Assembly: GCA_001274695.2 (NCBI GenBank)
Contig: LARU01000001.1
Coordinates: 169,749 to 233,748 of the forward strand
Length of the DNA: 64,000 nucleotides
Source of the DNA: Azoarcus sp. PA01
Lineage (GTDB): Bacteria > Pseudomonadota > Gammaproteobacteria > Burkholderiales > Rhodocyclaceae
Reading direction: 5' to 3'
The notes under the pieces were generated by a model. The model was not told where the DNA came from and did no database searches. It was given only the letters and a program-made list of their open reading frames with translations. The position numbers and the translations under genes were made by a program. Shown here piece after piece: positions 20,243 through 28,868 of the stretch. The first letter of the stretch is position 1, and every line of letters begins with the position of its first letter.

Positions 20243-21512
20243 GAGCGTGGCAGTCGGAGTTCGAGCGCGTCAACGAGTGAATCGCCGACTGTTTTGCGCG
20301 CAGCGAACCGCGTGATCGAGCGCGGGTGTATCTTCGCGTTCTGCTCGAACCGCTCGAGCGTAAGAACGGTTGGCAGTTGGCTGAGGCTGCGGGCGACCGC
20401 AGTCCCGATGGCGTGCAGGATTTTCTGGCACGCACCCGCTGGAGCGCGGATGCGGTGCGAGACCAATTGCGGACCTATGTGATTGAGCACTTGGGCGATC
20501 CGGATGGGGTGCTGGTGCTCGATGAGACCGGATTCGTCAAGAAGGGCGAGCACAGCGTCGGGGTCCAACGCCAGTACTCGGGCACGGCCGGGCGCATCGA
20601 GAACTGCCAGATCGGCGTATTCATGACCTATGCAAGCCAACAGGGCTATGCATTCATCGACCGCGAACTGTACCTGCCCAAATCGTGGGCGCAGGATGCG
20701 AAACAGCGGCGCGAAAGGCACGTGCCCCATGAAGTTGCCTTCCATATCAAACCGCAGATTGGCCAGGCCCTGCTCGAGCGCGCCATCGAGACGGCGGTGC
20801 CCTTTGCCTGGGTGACCGCCGACAGCGTCTATGGCAGCACGTGGTCGCTGCGGCAGACGATTGTTCCAGCCGGGCGCGGCTATGTCCTGGCCGTCACGAG
20901 CGGCCAAGTATGGGGATGGCCGTACCAGACGGTCGCCGAGCACGCCGCGTCCTTACCCGCCGACGCTTGGCGGGAAGATCAGTTGTGGGGCAGGCGCCAA
21001 GGGGCCGCGTCTGTATGAATGGGCATATCGGCAGGCAAAGCCAAGCGAGGGCTTCATTCTCGGATTGCTGGTCCGGCGCCACCGGCGGCGCCATGGTGAG
21101 CGTGCCTACTACGTCACGTACGCCCCGCTCGGCACGACGCTCGAGAAACTCGTCGAGGTCGCCGGCAGCCGCTGGACCATCGAATCTGGATTTGAGCAGG
21201 CCAAGGGCGAAGTCGGCCTGGATCAGTACGAAGTGCGCCGCTATAACGGCTGGTATCGACACATCACCCTCGCGTTGCTCGCGCATGCCTACCTGGCGGT
21301 GGTACGCGCTCACAGCAGCGGGAAAAAAAGCCGGTCCCGCGCTGTGGCGCGCGCTCTTGCCGCTCACCGTGCCCGAAGTACGCCGGCTGCTCGTCGCGTT
21401 GGTCCTGGTTCGCAGAATCGCGCCGGCGGCTATCCGCATGTGGTCACGATGGCGACGCCGACACCAGCAGCGCGCCAAGCAATGTCACTGGGCTAAGAGA
21501 ACGGGGGCCTGA
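20243..21512 (+). pseudogene. IS701-family DDE transposase, disrupted
   Basis: The reconstructed product matches the IS701 transposase pattern: FARSEPRDRARVYLR, KNGWQLAEAAGD, DETGFVKKGEHSVGVQRQYSGTAGRIENCQIGVF and RELYLPKSW, then after a shift near 20985 KGPRLYEWAYRQAKP and SRWTIESGFEQAKGEVGLDQYEVRRYNGWYRH, and after a second shift in a seven-A run near 21325 LPLTVPEVRRLL. An in-frame TGA at about 20278 replaces an Arg codon near the N-terminus. These shifts are +1 type, unlike the -1 losses elsewhere in the window, and together with the stop codon indicate real decay. Confidence 0.8.
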
Positions 21513-21532
21513 GAACAACTCCGGTTGTAGTA

Positions 21533-21814
21533 CTAGGCCGCCTCGAGTTCCAGGTGCACGCGCCGGCCGAGGGCCGTGGCGATATTCACCAAGGCATCGA
21601 GCGAGAAACGCGAAACGCGCCCACGCAGCAGATCGTTGATGCGCGGCTGGGTAACGCCGCAGTGCTCGGCCGCCTCGGCCTGCGTCCATTCGGCCGCCTT
21701 GATGATCGCGGCGATTTGCCGCATCAGTTCGGCCCGTGCTTGAAGGTTGGCGGCTTGCTGGGGGGTATCGGCAACAGCGTCCCACACGCTGCTGAAAGTC
21801 TCTGCATTGGTCAT
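21533..21814 (-). CDS. higA: HigA-type antitoxin, XRE-family HTH
   Basis: This 93-residue protein has an HTH_XRE domain in its middle and C-terminal part (AEWTQAEAAEHCGVTQPRINDLLRGRVSRFSLDALVNIATALG). The toxin gene overlaps it by 4 bp (ATGA), toxin first, the usual higBA order. The stop codon lies in the CTAG that flanks the IS701 element. It should bind the higBA promoter and neutralise the upstream-encoded toxin. The pair sits at the left edge of the plasmid-like transfer region, consistent with a maintenance module. Confidence 0.8.
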   Translation of the reverse strand: MTNAETFSSVWDAVADTPQQAANLQARAELMRQIAAIIKAAEWTQAEAAEHCGVTQPRINDLLRGRVSRFSLDALVNIATALGRRVHLELEAA

Positions 21815-22137
21815 TCGGCACCTCTCATCAGGTCAGTGTATCGCTTCCGGGCCAGATCCACGTCGCGCTTGCCGGTGGCCTGCGTCTTCTTCTGAAAAGC
21901 ATGAAGCACATAGACGACATCGGCCAGGCGTGCGGTGTAGATCACGCGGTACGTGCCCGAGTCGTCCCATACTCGAAGTTCCTCGACGCCCTTGCCGATG
22001 CTCGGCATCGGCTTGAAGTCGTCAGGCTGCTCGCCGCGCTGCACCTTGTCTAGCTGGTAGCCGGCATCGTGCCGGGCATCCTCGGGAAACTCCCGCAGAC
22101 ATTTGAGCGAGTCGCCGAGGAATCGAAGTAGCTTCAT
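21811..22137 (-). CDS. higB: HigB-type toxin (phage Gp49-like, RelE superfamily)
   Basis: This 108-residue protein has the family pattern: MKLLRFLGDSLKCLREFPEDARHDAGYQL near the N-terminus and VWDDSGTYRVIYTARLADVVYVLHAFQKKTQATGKRD in the catalytic core. Such toxins are ribosome-dependent mRNA interferases. A 16-bp palindrome lies directly upstream of the start codon and likely serves as operator. It is the first gene of a two-gene minus-strand operon. Confidence 0.8.
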   Translation of the reverse strand: MKLLRFLGDSLKCLREFPEDARHDAGYQLDKVQRGEQPDDFKPMPSIGKGVEELRVWDDSGTYRVIYTARLADVVYVLHAFQKKTQATGKRDVDLARKRYTDLMRGAE

Positions 22138-22147
22138 GGCTTAAATC

Positions 22148-22163
22148 ATATCCGTTTGGATAT
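22148..22163. promoter_or_regulatory. Palindromic operator upstream of higBA
   Basis: ATATCC-GTTT-GGATAT is a perfect 6-bp inverted repeat 10 bp upstream of the higB start codon, the expected position and form for autoregulation by the HigA HTH protein. Confidence 0.6.
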
Positions 22164-22329
22164 AAAACGCAAGCCCAGCAGACTGCCGTCGGGGCCGCGC
22201 CACGTTGACAGAATCGATCTCCCTCCGACTACCCCTGTGGAGCAATACCGACCTCGCCGAGCTCGTGACCGCGCCAAGCGAAAAAACTGCCTCGGCATGA
22301 GGCGGGCTAGGGTAAGAGAGTTGCATCAG

Positions 22330-25300
22330 TCACGCGATCCGCGCCGTGCGCCTCGGCTTCTGCTCGTGTTCCTGAACGTGCTTCTTCTCCTGCGCCTGGG
22401 TGCGCTCGCGCTTCTCTTCGGCCTCGCGGATCACACGGCCGACCTCGGCTTTCACTTGGCGTTCGACCCCTTCCCTGCCGAGCGCGCTGCGCGTCGCAAG
22501 ATCGTTGAAATCGGTATGCGCCTTCATCTGCTCCAGCGCGGCCAGTTGCTTGTCACTGAGCTGGGCGCGTTTCAGCTCGGCCGTCTGCTGCTCGGTGAGC
22601 TTCCCCCCCTCGGGGTCCTTCTGCGCGTCCTCCAGGGCCTTGGTGGCCCGCAAGTGCTCCCGGTAGATGTGCGGGGTAATCGGGGCCAGGGCGGCCGGGT
22701 AAGCGTTCTCACCCGGCGCGAAGATCGGGAAGAAGGCTTTCCCGTCCACGGCCTTTGCGGCTTCCTGGGCCTTCAAACGGCCGGAATTGACGCCCTGCGT
22801 CAGCTCCAGTTGCCGGTCGTCGTCGCCCAAGATGATTACCGGCTTGTCGGGAAACTTCTCGTGCAGAGCCTGGGCCACTGCGGGCAGATTCCCGGAATCA
22901 AACGCCGCGACGGTGGCGAAGCCCAGCGCCTCGGCGTTGGTGGCCGCCGTCGCGTACCCTTCGGAAAGGACCAGCGCCGGGGCCTGGGCCAGCGCGTCCA
23001 TGCCGCCGACCGGATGGAAGCAACCTTCCTTCTTGCTGTCCTTGGCGAAGCGTTTGGTGCCGTCGTCCTGGATGTACTGCATCGTCCACTGCTTGCCATC
23101 GACGTCGAAAGCCGGGATGTAGGTCTTCTGCCCGTCCTTGTCGGTGAAGACCCCGGTATGGGCCTGAATGCCCTTGTTGCGCATGTAAGGGGTCAGATCG
23201 CCAACCGGCACCAGGTCGGCCATCTGCTTGCCGACGCGCTGCGCGCTCGCTTCGTGCAGGCGGTCTTGCTCTTCGGCACGGGCGACCAGCTTGCTCGCTG
23301 CCTCGGCCGCCAATTTGGCCTTCTTCTGGGGATCGAGGGAATAGCCCTTCGACTTCCATTTCATCTCGATCCCGGTGCGGTTGTTCTTGATGTAGCCGGC
23401 GGGATGGCCGTCCAGGTGGCCGACATAGAATCCCGCCTGCTCGCCCTTCTTGTCACCCTCAACGCCGATCCGGTGCTTCGCACCGTCCATGTTGGGGTGC
23501 TCGCCGTTCACATCGCAGCCCATCGAACGCAAGGCATCGGCGAACTCTTCGCGGGGGCTCATCGCGGGGGCCTGCTGCGCCGGCACGTTGTCGGGGAACC
23601 AGCGTTGCAGCTTCTCCATGTCGGCCTTTGGCCCGACATACCAGGACTTCGCCGCCTTGTCCCAAGCGGCGCCGGCCGCCTTCGCGGCGCCGCGCTCGCC
23701 ATATGGGACGGCCAGATAGACGCGCTCCTGGGCGGCCTTCTGGCCTGCGCCCTGGTCTTGGGCCGGCATGTCGGCTGTGCGGGCCTGGGCGGCTCCTTGC
23801 GCCCATTTGGCGAAGGGCGCTGCGTCGACACCGGACGGGACGTACCAGGACTGTTCCTTGCGGTCCCAGCGCGCCCCGAGGGCCTTGGCCTCGTCCTTCT
23901 CCTTGTACGGAACATCGAGATAGGTCCGCTCGTCCTGGGCGTGCCGATCCGCCGCCTGCTTCTGCTGCTGCTCCAGCTCGGCGATCCGCTTCTGCATGTC
24001 CGCGTCGTTGAGCGTCGCGTTCATTTCCGCTGCCTTGCGCGCCTCTTTAGCCGCTGAAATGTCCTCGTCCGTGCTGCTGGGATCTCGCCGAACCCGATCC
24101 TCATGCGCGCGAGCCAGGATCGCGTCCCGCTCGTGCTCGTTGTCGGTCGAATTGGCAACGACAACCGCCAGACGGTATGCAAGCTGCTCGGCATCCTTGG
24201 GAGTGTCAAAGTCCTTCACGACTTCGAAGCGCCCATCGGCGCGTTGGGTATAGACGCTCCAGAACTCAGGGGCGACGCCCAAGTCTGCCGCAGCTGCCAC
24301 GAACCATTCGCCGTCCACCTCATGCTCCGCATTGGCCTGAACCTGGATCACCCCATTCCAGTCGTGCGGCAGTCGCTCTTTGGGCGGCAGATCGAAAACA
24401 TCGCTCGCCGCAACATCGAACGCTCCCATGTCCCCCATCTTCCGGACCTCGGCAACGCGCGCTTCCCGTAGAAGCTGTTCCACCGGCTCGATGACCGCCT
24501 CGATCTGCGCGTCCAGGGCATCGACATCCGCCGGCAGCTCATGCCGTGTCCAGAACTTGTTTTGCGTGTTAAGCGGCTGCATCGCATTAAGGACATTGGT
24601 GGCGCGCTCGATCTGAGCAAGGTTCGCGGTATCGAGGGCGTGCGCCAGCGTGCCACGCTCCAGGTGTCCCATCGTCCACGCCTCGGCTACATCCGGGGCC
24701 GCTTCTTGCTGCGGTGCCTGCTGCATGCTCGCCTCCTGTCCTTGTTGCATGATCTGGAAGAGCTGTTCGGCCTTCAATGTGAACGCCTGGACCAACCCTT
24801 TGCGCTCCAGATAGGGGGCACCCATTTCCGAGTGCTCCGGGTTAATGCCGAACACGGGGGAAAGGCGATCATGCGCCTTCTCCCAAAACTGGCCGGGATC
24901 GTGCCCCGTGACGCTGCCCACGGTCGTCAAGCCTCGGCTGCGCAAGGCTTCCTCCAGGGTTGCCCCCTGCAAGGCTTCGTAGTGGCTGAAAGTCAGGGCC
25001 GGGTCGTTAAGGACTTCGACGATGTCCACCGCCAACGCTTGGGCAACGGTGGCTTCCTCGTGCGCCTGGCTCTGCCCTTGGCCCTGCTCCTGCACCTGTT
25101 GTTGCTCGAAGGCCATCACATAGTCCTTGATCTTCTCGGCCTCGGCCGAGGCCCGGAAGATCTCCAGCGGGTCGTCCTCCAAAGCCTTGATCCACGAACC
25201 GACATACGCGGCATGCTGGCCGGGATCATGGCCGATGCCCAGCTCGTCGCCGACAATCATTGACGTGATCTCCGCGCGCAACTCTTCCTTGGCGTACCCC

Positions 25301-25986
25301 TCGCTGCCGAACGGGTGCACCAGATCGCGGTCCAGCCGGGACGCGTGCCCGGTCCAGTGCCCGAGCTCGTGCAGCGCCGTCGCATAGTAGTTGTCGGCGG
25401 TCTGGAACTGGCCCCGGTCAGGAAGGTGGATGCTGTCGGTCGCCGGCCGATAGAAGGCGCGATTATTCTCGCCGTGGCGGATGACTGCCCCCGAAGCTTT
25501 CAGGATGTGCTCGGCCCGCTCGACAGCATCCCACGTCTGTTCCTTGCGCTCGATGAGCGGAAGACCCTCGATCTGTTCCGCATTGAAAACGGTGGCGAAG
25601 AACACGCGCGGCCGCTCCAGCATCACGCTTTGCTTGACCGGCTCGCCGTCGCCATCCAGGACGGGCTTGCCGTGCTCGTCCCGCTTCTCCTGCTCTTCGC
25701 TGAACTTCCAGTATTGAACGGGGGTACCCTTCTCACCCTTGCGGACCTGGGCGCCGGCCGCCGCCGCCTGCTTGTAGGTCATCCAGCGGTTATCCGTGCG
25801 CCCCTGGCTCATCAGGTGGATCGCGTTGATGCCCTTGTACCGCTTGCCAGTCGTAGGATTGAACGGCAGGAAGCCGCCGGGCTCTCCAGGCTCCCAAGGC
25901 CGTTGCCACGGCGCCGTGCCCGCCTTGAGCTGTTCAATCAAGTTCTCCGCGACCGTTTCATGGAACGGTTTCTTGGCCTCTGCCAT
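22330..25986 (-). CDS. traC: TraC-like primase/ArdC-type protein of the IncP transfer operon
   Basis: This ~1218-residue multidomain protein starts with an ArdC-type ssDNA-binding region (FHETVAENLIEQLKAGTAPWQRPW, FNPTTGKRYKGINAIHL) and an M78-like metallopeptidase motif HELGHWTGH (about residue 225). A long Gln/Ala-rich central region follows, then two DUF5710-type repeats (YLDVPYKEKDEAKALGARWD and YLAVPYGERGAAKAAGAAWD), then a TOPRIM-type primase-like domain (LVLSEGYATAATNAEALG, IILGDDD). ATG 25986 is preceded by GGAGGG. In IncP plasmids TraC is a primase sent into the recipient with the DNA. A KorB-like site with one mismatch lies inside (24046-24058). Confidence 0.8.
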   Translation of the reverse strand: MAEAKKPFHETVAENLIEQLKAGTAPWQRPWEPGEPGGFLPFNPTTGKRYKGINAIHLMSQGRTDNRWMTYKQAAAAGAQVRKGEKGTPVQYWKFSEEQEKRDEHGKPVLDGDGEPVKQSVMLERPRVFFATVFNAEQIEGLPLIERKEQTWDAVERAEHILKASGAVIRHGENNRAFYRPATDSIHLPDRGQFQTADNYYATALHELGHWTGHASRLDRDLVHPFGSEGYAKEELRAEITSMIVGDELGIGHDPGQHAAYVGSWIKALEDDPLEIFRASAEAEKIKDYVMAFEQQQVQEQGQGQSQAHEEATVAQALAVDIVEVLNDPALTFSHYEALQGATLEEALRSRGLTTVGSVTGHDPGQFWEKAHDRLSPVFGINPEHSEMGAPYLERKGLVQAFTLKAEQLFQIMQQGQEASMQQAPQQEAAPDVAEAWTMGHLERGTLAHALDTANLAQIERATNVLNAMQPLNTQNKFWTRHELPADVDALDAQIEAVIEPVEQLLREARVAEVRKMGDMGAFDVAASDVFDLPPKERLPHDWNGVIQVQANAEHEVDGEWFVAAAADLGVAPEFWSVYTQRADGRFEVVKDFDTPKDAEQLAYRLAVVVANSTDNEHERDAILARAHEDRVRRDPSSTDEDISAAKEARKAAEMNATLNDADMQKRIAELEQQQKQAADRHAQDERTYLDVPYKEKDEAKALGARWDRKEQSWYVPSGVDAAPFAKWAQGAAQARTADMPAQDQGAGQKAAQERVYLAVPYGERGAAKAAGAAWDKAAKSWYVGPKADMEKLQRWFPDNVPAQQAPAMSPREEFADALRSMGCDVNGEHPNMDGAKHRIGVEGDKKGEQAGFYVGHLDGHPAGYIKNNRTGIEMKWKSKGYSLDPQKKAKLAAEAASKLVARAEEQDRLHEASAQRVGKQMADLVPVGDLTPYMRNKGIQAHTGVFTDKDGQKTYIPAFDVDGKQWTMQYIQDDGTKRFAKDSKKEGCFHPVGGMDALAQAPALVLSEGYATAATNAEALGFATVAAFDSGNLPAVAQALHEKFPDKPVIILGDDDRQLELTQGVNSGRLKAQEAAKAVDGKAFFPIFAPGENAYPAALAPITPHIYREHLRATKALEDAQKDPEGGKLTEQQTAELKRAQLSDKQLAALEQMKAHTDFNDLATRSALGREGVERQVKAEVGRVIREAEEKRERTQAQEKKHVQEHEQKPRRTARIA

Positions 25987-25990
25987 GACA

Positions 25991-26230
25991 TCAACCCTCC
26001 TGCCGCTCGGTCGGAACGGTCGCGTCAACCAGATCAACATCGCTGTCGAGCGCGTCTTGTTCGCTCAAGGCGTCTTCCGCGAAGGCGCCAACGCGCTCGG
26101 CCTCATCCGGATCGAACTCGGCCTGATAACCGGGTGTCTGGGCGTCGATCAGCTTCTCGCGGATCACGTCCATCGCATTCATCAGATCATGGAGGATCGC
26201 GGCTTTGGGATCGGTAATCTCCTCTGTCAT
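25991..26230 (-). CDS. Small acidic protein in the traD position
   Basis: This 79-residue protein is rich in Asp/Glu ([23 protein letters not shown], then [16 protein letters not shown]). AGGAG precedes the ATG at 26230, and it sits 4 bp before the traC start and 5 bp after the topoisomerase gene. RP4 carries the small gene traD at this place. I cannot confirm homology from memory, so no symbol is given. Confidence 0.6.
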   Translation of the reverse strand: MTEEITDPKAAILHDLMNAMDVIREKLIDAQTPGYQAEFDPDEAERVGAFAEDALSEQDALDSDVDLVDATVPTERQEG

Positions 26231-26235
26231 GGTCA

Positions 26236-28317
26236 CTACTCCTGTTCGTGGTTGTTGTGGCGGCTGGCGCTGTAGTCGGGTCTGTCCTTGAGTTTCGGGT
26301 TCTTGCTCTCGGGATAGCTCTGCTTGCACATCGGGAAGTTGCTACACGCCCACCAGAAGACGCCCGGCTTCTTGGTGGGCCGGCGGATCAGGCCGTGCCC
26401 GCACGCCATGCACTTGTAGAGGCTGGAAATCGGCAAGGCCTCGCGGCCGCCGGTAATGGTCACGGCGCCGTCGTTCGCCTTCGCTACCTGGTCGCGAATG
26501 AAAGCCTCTTGCTTGGCGCTGAAGGCCGCCAGCTCGGCGGTGCCCTGCTCGATGCCCTTCAACATGCGTTCGTAGAGGGCAGTCAGAACGGGGCTCTTCA
26601 CCACTTCCGGCAGGGCGTCGATCATGCTGCGCCCCAAAGTCGTGCTAACGATCTGCTTACCCTTGGATGCCAGGAACTCGCGGCGTTTCAGCTCGGAAAT
26701 GATGGATGCACGGGTGGCGGACGTACCGATGCCGTCGCCCTCTCGCAGCATCTTCTTGTGCTCCGGATCAGGCACAAACTTATGGATGTTCTCCATCGCC
26801 CGGATCAGCGTGCCCTCGGTGAAACGGGCCGGCGGCTTCGTCTTGGCATCCTTCCGGGTGGCGTGCTTGCAGGTCACGCCGTCGCCCTTCTTCATGGCGG
26901 GAAGGCTCTGGTTCACGCTCTCGTCGGTGTCCTTGTCCGCGTCCTGCTCGTCGACTTCCTGATACACGTCGCGCCATCCGTTGCGGGTAACAACCTTGCC
27001 AGCGGCAACGAAGGTTTCCCCCTCGATATCTACGCCGACCGTAGTGCTCAGGTACTCATGGACGGGATAGAACTGCGCCAGGTACACCCGCACGATCAGG
27101 TCATAGATGTTGCGCTCCTTCTCGCTCAGGCCGGCCTTGCTGCCCTTGTGCAGGGTCGGGACGATCCCGTGGTGCGCGGTGATCTTCGAGTCGTCCCATG
27201 TCTTGGACTGCAAGCGCGGATCGGCGCCGGCCACCAGGCCGGCCAGCTCCGCGTTCACGTGCTGAATCGCCTCGAGGACGCGGGGCACGTCGGCGTGCTG
27301 CGACTCGGGCAGGTAGGCGCAATCGGTACGGGGGTATGAAGTCAGCTTGTGGGTTTCGTAGAGCGCCTGGCAGGCGTTCAGCACGTCCTCGGCGCTGTAC
27401 CCGAACTTGTTGGAAGCGAGCAGAGTGATGTCCGACAGTGCGAACGCGAGCGGCTGGTGCTGTTTCTTGGCTTCTTGCTTGTATTCCGCGACGGCGCCGG
27501 CCCTGCCCGTCACCTTCGCCACCAGCGCATTTGCCGCGGCGGTGTCGACGAGCCGCCCCTCGGGATCAAGGCCCGGCTGATTCTCCTTCGCTCGCCAGGA
27601 GGCGAGAAAAGCGCCGCCAGGATGCTGAATCTCGGCCCGGATGGTGTGATACGGGACCGGCTTGAACGCCTCGATTTCCCTGTCTCGAGCGACAATGAGG
27701 GCAAGGGTCGGCGTCTGCACACGGCCCACCGTGAGGAGCGCCCGCGAGCCGCCGCGCTTCGCGCGCAGGGTATAGGCGCGACTGAGGTTCATCCCGATCA
27801 GCCAGTCGGCCCGCTGCCGCCCCCGCGCGGCAGCGGCCCAGCAACGATAAGCGCCGTTGTCCTTGAGAGCGGCAAGGCCACGCTTCACGGAAACGGAATC
27901 CTGGGCGGATACCCAAAAGCGGCGCGCAGGCTTGTTGCAACGGAAGTATTCCAGGACCTCATCGACCAGCAATTGGCCTTCGCGGTCGGGGTCGCCGGCG
28001 TTGACGATCTCGGCGGCTTCCTTGAGCAGCTTGCCGATCACGGCGAGCTGCTTCTTCGCGTCGTCCTTCGGCTTGAGAAGCCAGTCGGTCGGGATGATGG
28101 GCAGCTCGTCGATCCGCCAGACTTTCTTGCCGCTGCCGTTGCGGGGCATCTCGTCGGGCGTGTAGTCGTCGGGTTCGGCCTGTTCGAGCATATGCCCGAA
28201 GCACCAGGTCACGGTATCGTTGCCGCACTGGATGAAGCCGTGGCCTTTTCCGGTCTGACCCAGCTCGCTTGAGATGGCCTTTGCGACGGACGGTTTTTCC
28301 GCGATGAACAATCGCAT
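26236..28317 (-). CDS. traE: DNA topoisomerase III (TraE of IncP plasmids)
   Basis: This 693-residue type IA topoisomerase begins [20 protein letters not shown] (TOPRIM Glu). It has the acidic [14 protein letters not shown] triad and the active-site tyrosine in [15 protein letters not shown] (about residue 330). The C-terminal zinc finger [12 protein letters not shown]...[10 protein letters not shown] is typical of plasmid TopB/TraE enzymes. It lies between the small traD-position gene and traF as in RP4. Its role is to decatenate or relax plasmid DNA during transfer. Confidence 0.9.
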   Translation of the reverse strand: MRLFIAEKPSVAKAISSELGQTGKGHGFIQCGNDTVTWCFGHMLEQAEPDDYTPDEMPRNGSGKKVWRIDELPIIPTDWLLKPKDDAKKQLAVIGKLLKEAAEIVNAGDPDREGQLLVDEVLEYFRCNKPARRFWVSAQDSVSVKRGLAALKDNGAYRCWAAAARGRQRADWLIGMNLSRAYTLRAKRGGSRALLTVGRVQTPTLALIVARDREIEAFKPVPYHTIRAEIQHPGGAFLASWRAKENQPGLDPEGRLVDTAAANALVAKVTGRAGAVAEYKQEAKKQHQPLAFALSDITLLASNKFGYSAEDVLNACQALYETHKLTSYPRTDCAYLPESQHADVPRVLEAIQHVNAELAGLVAGADPRLQSKTWDDSKITAHHGIVPTLHKGSKAGLSEKERNIYDLIVRVYLAQFYPVHEYLSTTVGVDIEGETFVAAGKVVTRNGWRDVYQEVDEQDADKDTDESVNQSLPAMKKGDGVTCKHATRKDAKTKPPARFTEGTLIRAMENIHKFVPDPEHKKMLREGDGIGTSATRASIISELKRREFLASKGKQIVSTTLGRSMIDALPEVVKSPVLTALYERMLKGIEQGTAELAAFSAKQEAFIRDQVAKANDGAVTITGGREALPISSLYKCMACGHGLIRRPTKKPGVFWWACSNFPMCKQSYPESKNPKLKDRPDYSASRHNNHEQE

Positions 28318-28331
28318 TGTCCTGTCCTCCC

Positions 28332-28868
28332 TTACCAGGTAATGACTGGGGAAACGACGGTCTGGATCTGCGAACGATTGATGGGGCCGAAGTAACGGCC
28401 ATCGAAGGACGTGCCGCTGACGTCGGACATGAGCAGCACTTCGGCGGCGCGAAGGGTGTAGCGGTCTGCGTGGAACCTGGGCAGCGGACGTCCGCCAGCG
28501 TCGACAGCCCTGGGGGCACTCATGGGTAGCAGTTCGCCATTGACGCGTACGCCCTCGTTGGATACGGCGACGTCATCACCTTTAGCCGCTAAAACGCGCT
28601 TCATCATGTAGCCGTAGCCGCCGGGGCAAAAACCGGCGCCGATGTAGCCTCGCTCTCGCGCTTCGTTGAAGACCTGGACTTGCGGCGGACAGAACAAGAC
28701 ATAGGCGCCCTTCTCCACCGCTGCGCGGCTCGTCCAGTACAGGCCGACCGGGATGCTCTTCGTGGTGTTGATGCGAGCGCCGGCCGCATAGGCCAGCGCC
28801 GCACCGGCCATGCTGACCGCGCCGACCAGCGCCACCCCCGCGGCGATCCTCTTGAAGAGGGTGCTCAT
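28332..28868 (-). CDS. traF: TraF conjugal peptidase (S26 signal-peptidase family)
   Basis: This 178-residue protein has an N-terminal hydrophobic segment (IAAGVALVGAVSMAGAALAYAAG), the GLYWTSR stretch after SIPVG with the catalytic-Ser region, the Lys context VLAAKGDDVAVSNEGVRVNG and the C-terminal SDVSGTSFDGRYFGPI of S26C peptidases. RP4 TraF matures and cyclises the TrbC pilin. Since no trbC is visible here, its substrate must be encoded elsewhere. It overlaps traG by 4 bp. A perfect KorB-type operator lies inside the coding region. Confidence 0.85.
   Translation of the reverse strand: MSTLFKRIAAGVALVGAVSMAGAALAYAAGARINTTKSIPVGLYWTSRAAVEKGAYVLFCPPQVQVFNEARERGYIGAGFCPGGYGYMMKRVLAAKGDDVAVSNEGVRVNGELLPMSAPRAVDAGGRPLPRFHADRYTLRAAEVLLMSDVSGTSFDGRYFGPINRSQIQTVVSPVITW
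28581..28593. promoter_or_regulatory. KorB-type operator inside traF
   Basis: TTTAGCCGCTAAA is an exact match to the IncP KorB operator consensus TTTAGCSGCTAAA, a 13-bp palindrome. KorB is the global repressor/partition protein of IncP plasmids; its gene is not in the window. Confidence 0.75.

Larger units (their letters stand above)
20048..21532 (+). mobile_element. IS701-family insertion sequence, degenerate
   Basis: Terminal inverted repeats begin TACTACAGCCGGAGTTG on the left and TACTACAACCGGAGTTG (reverse complement) on the right, with one mismatch in 17. The element is flanked by CTAG on both sides (20044-20047 and 21533-21536), the target type of IS701 elements. It is 1485 bp long. 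Its transposase is broken by a nonsense codon and two frameshifts, and a 115-bp AT-rich segment with its own inverted repeats sits near the left end. It separates pchC from the toxin-antitoxin pair and marks the border between the catabolic and conjugation regions. Confidence 0.85.

Noticed and set aside
22156..24057. A 633-codon open frame on the plus strand opposite traC
   Set aside because: It is antisense to a protein with clear ArdC, peptidase and TOPRIM motifs. Long antisense frames are common in high-G+C DNA, and the translation is repetitive with no recognisable domain.
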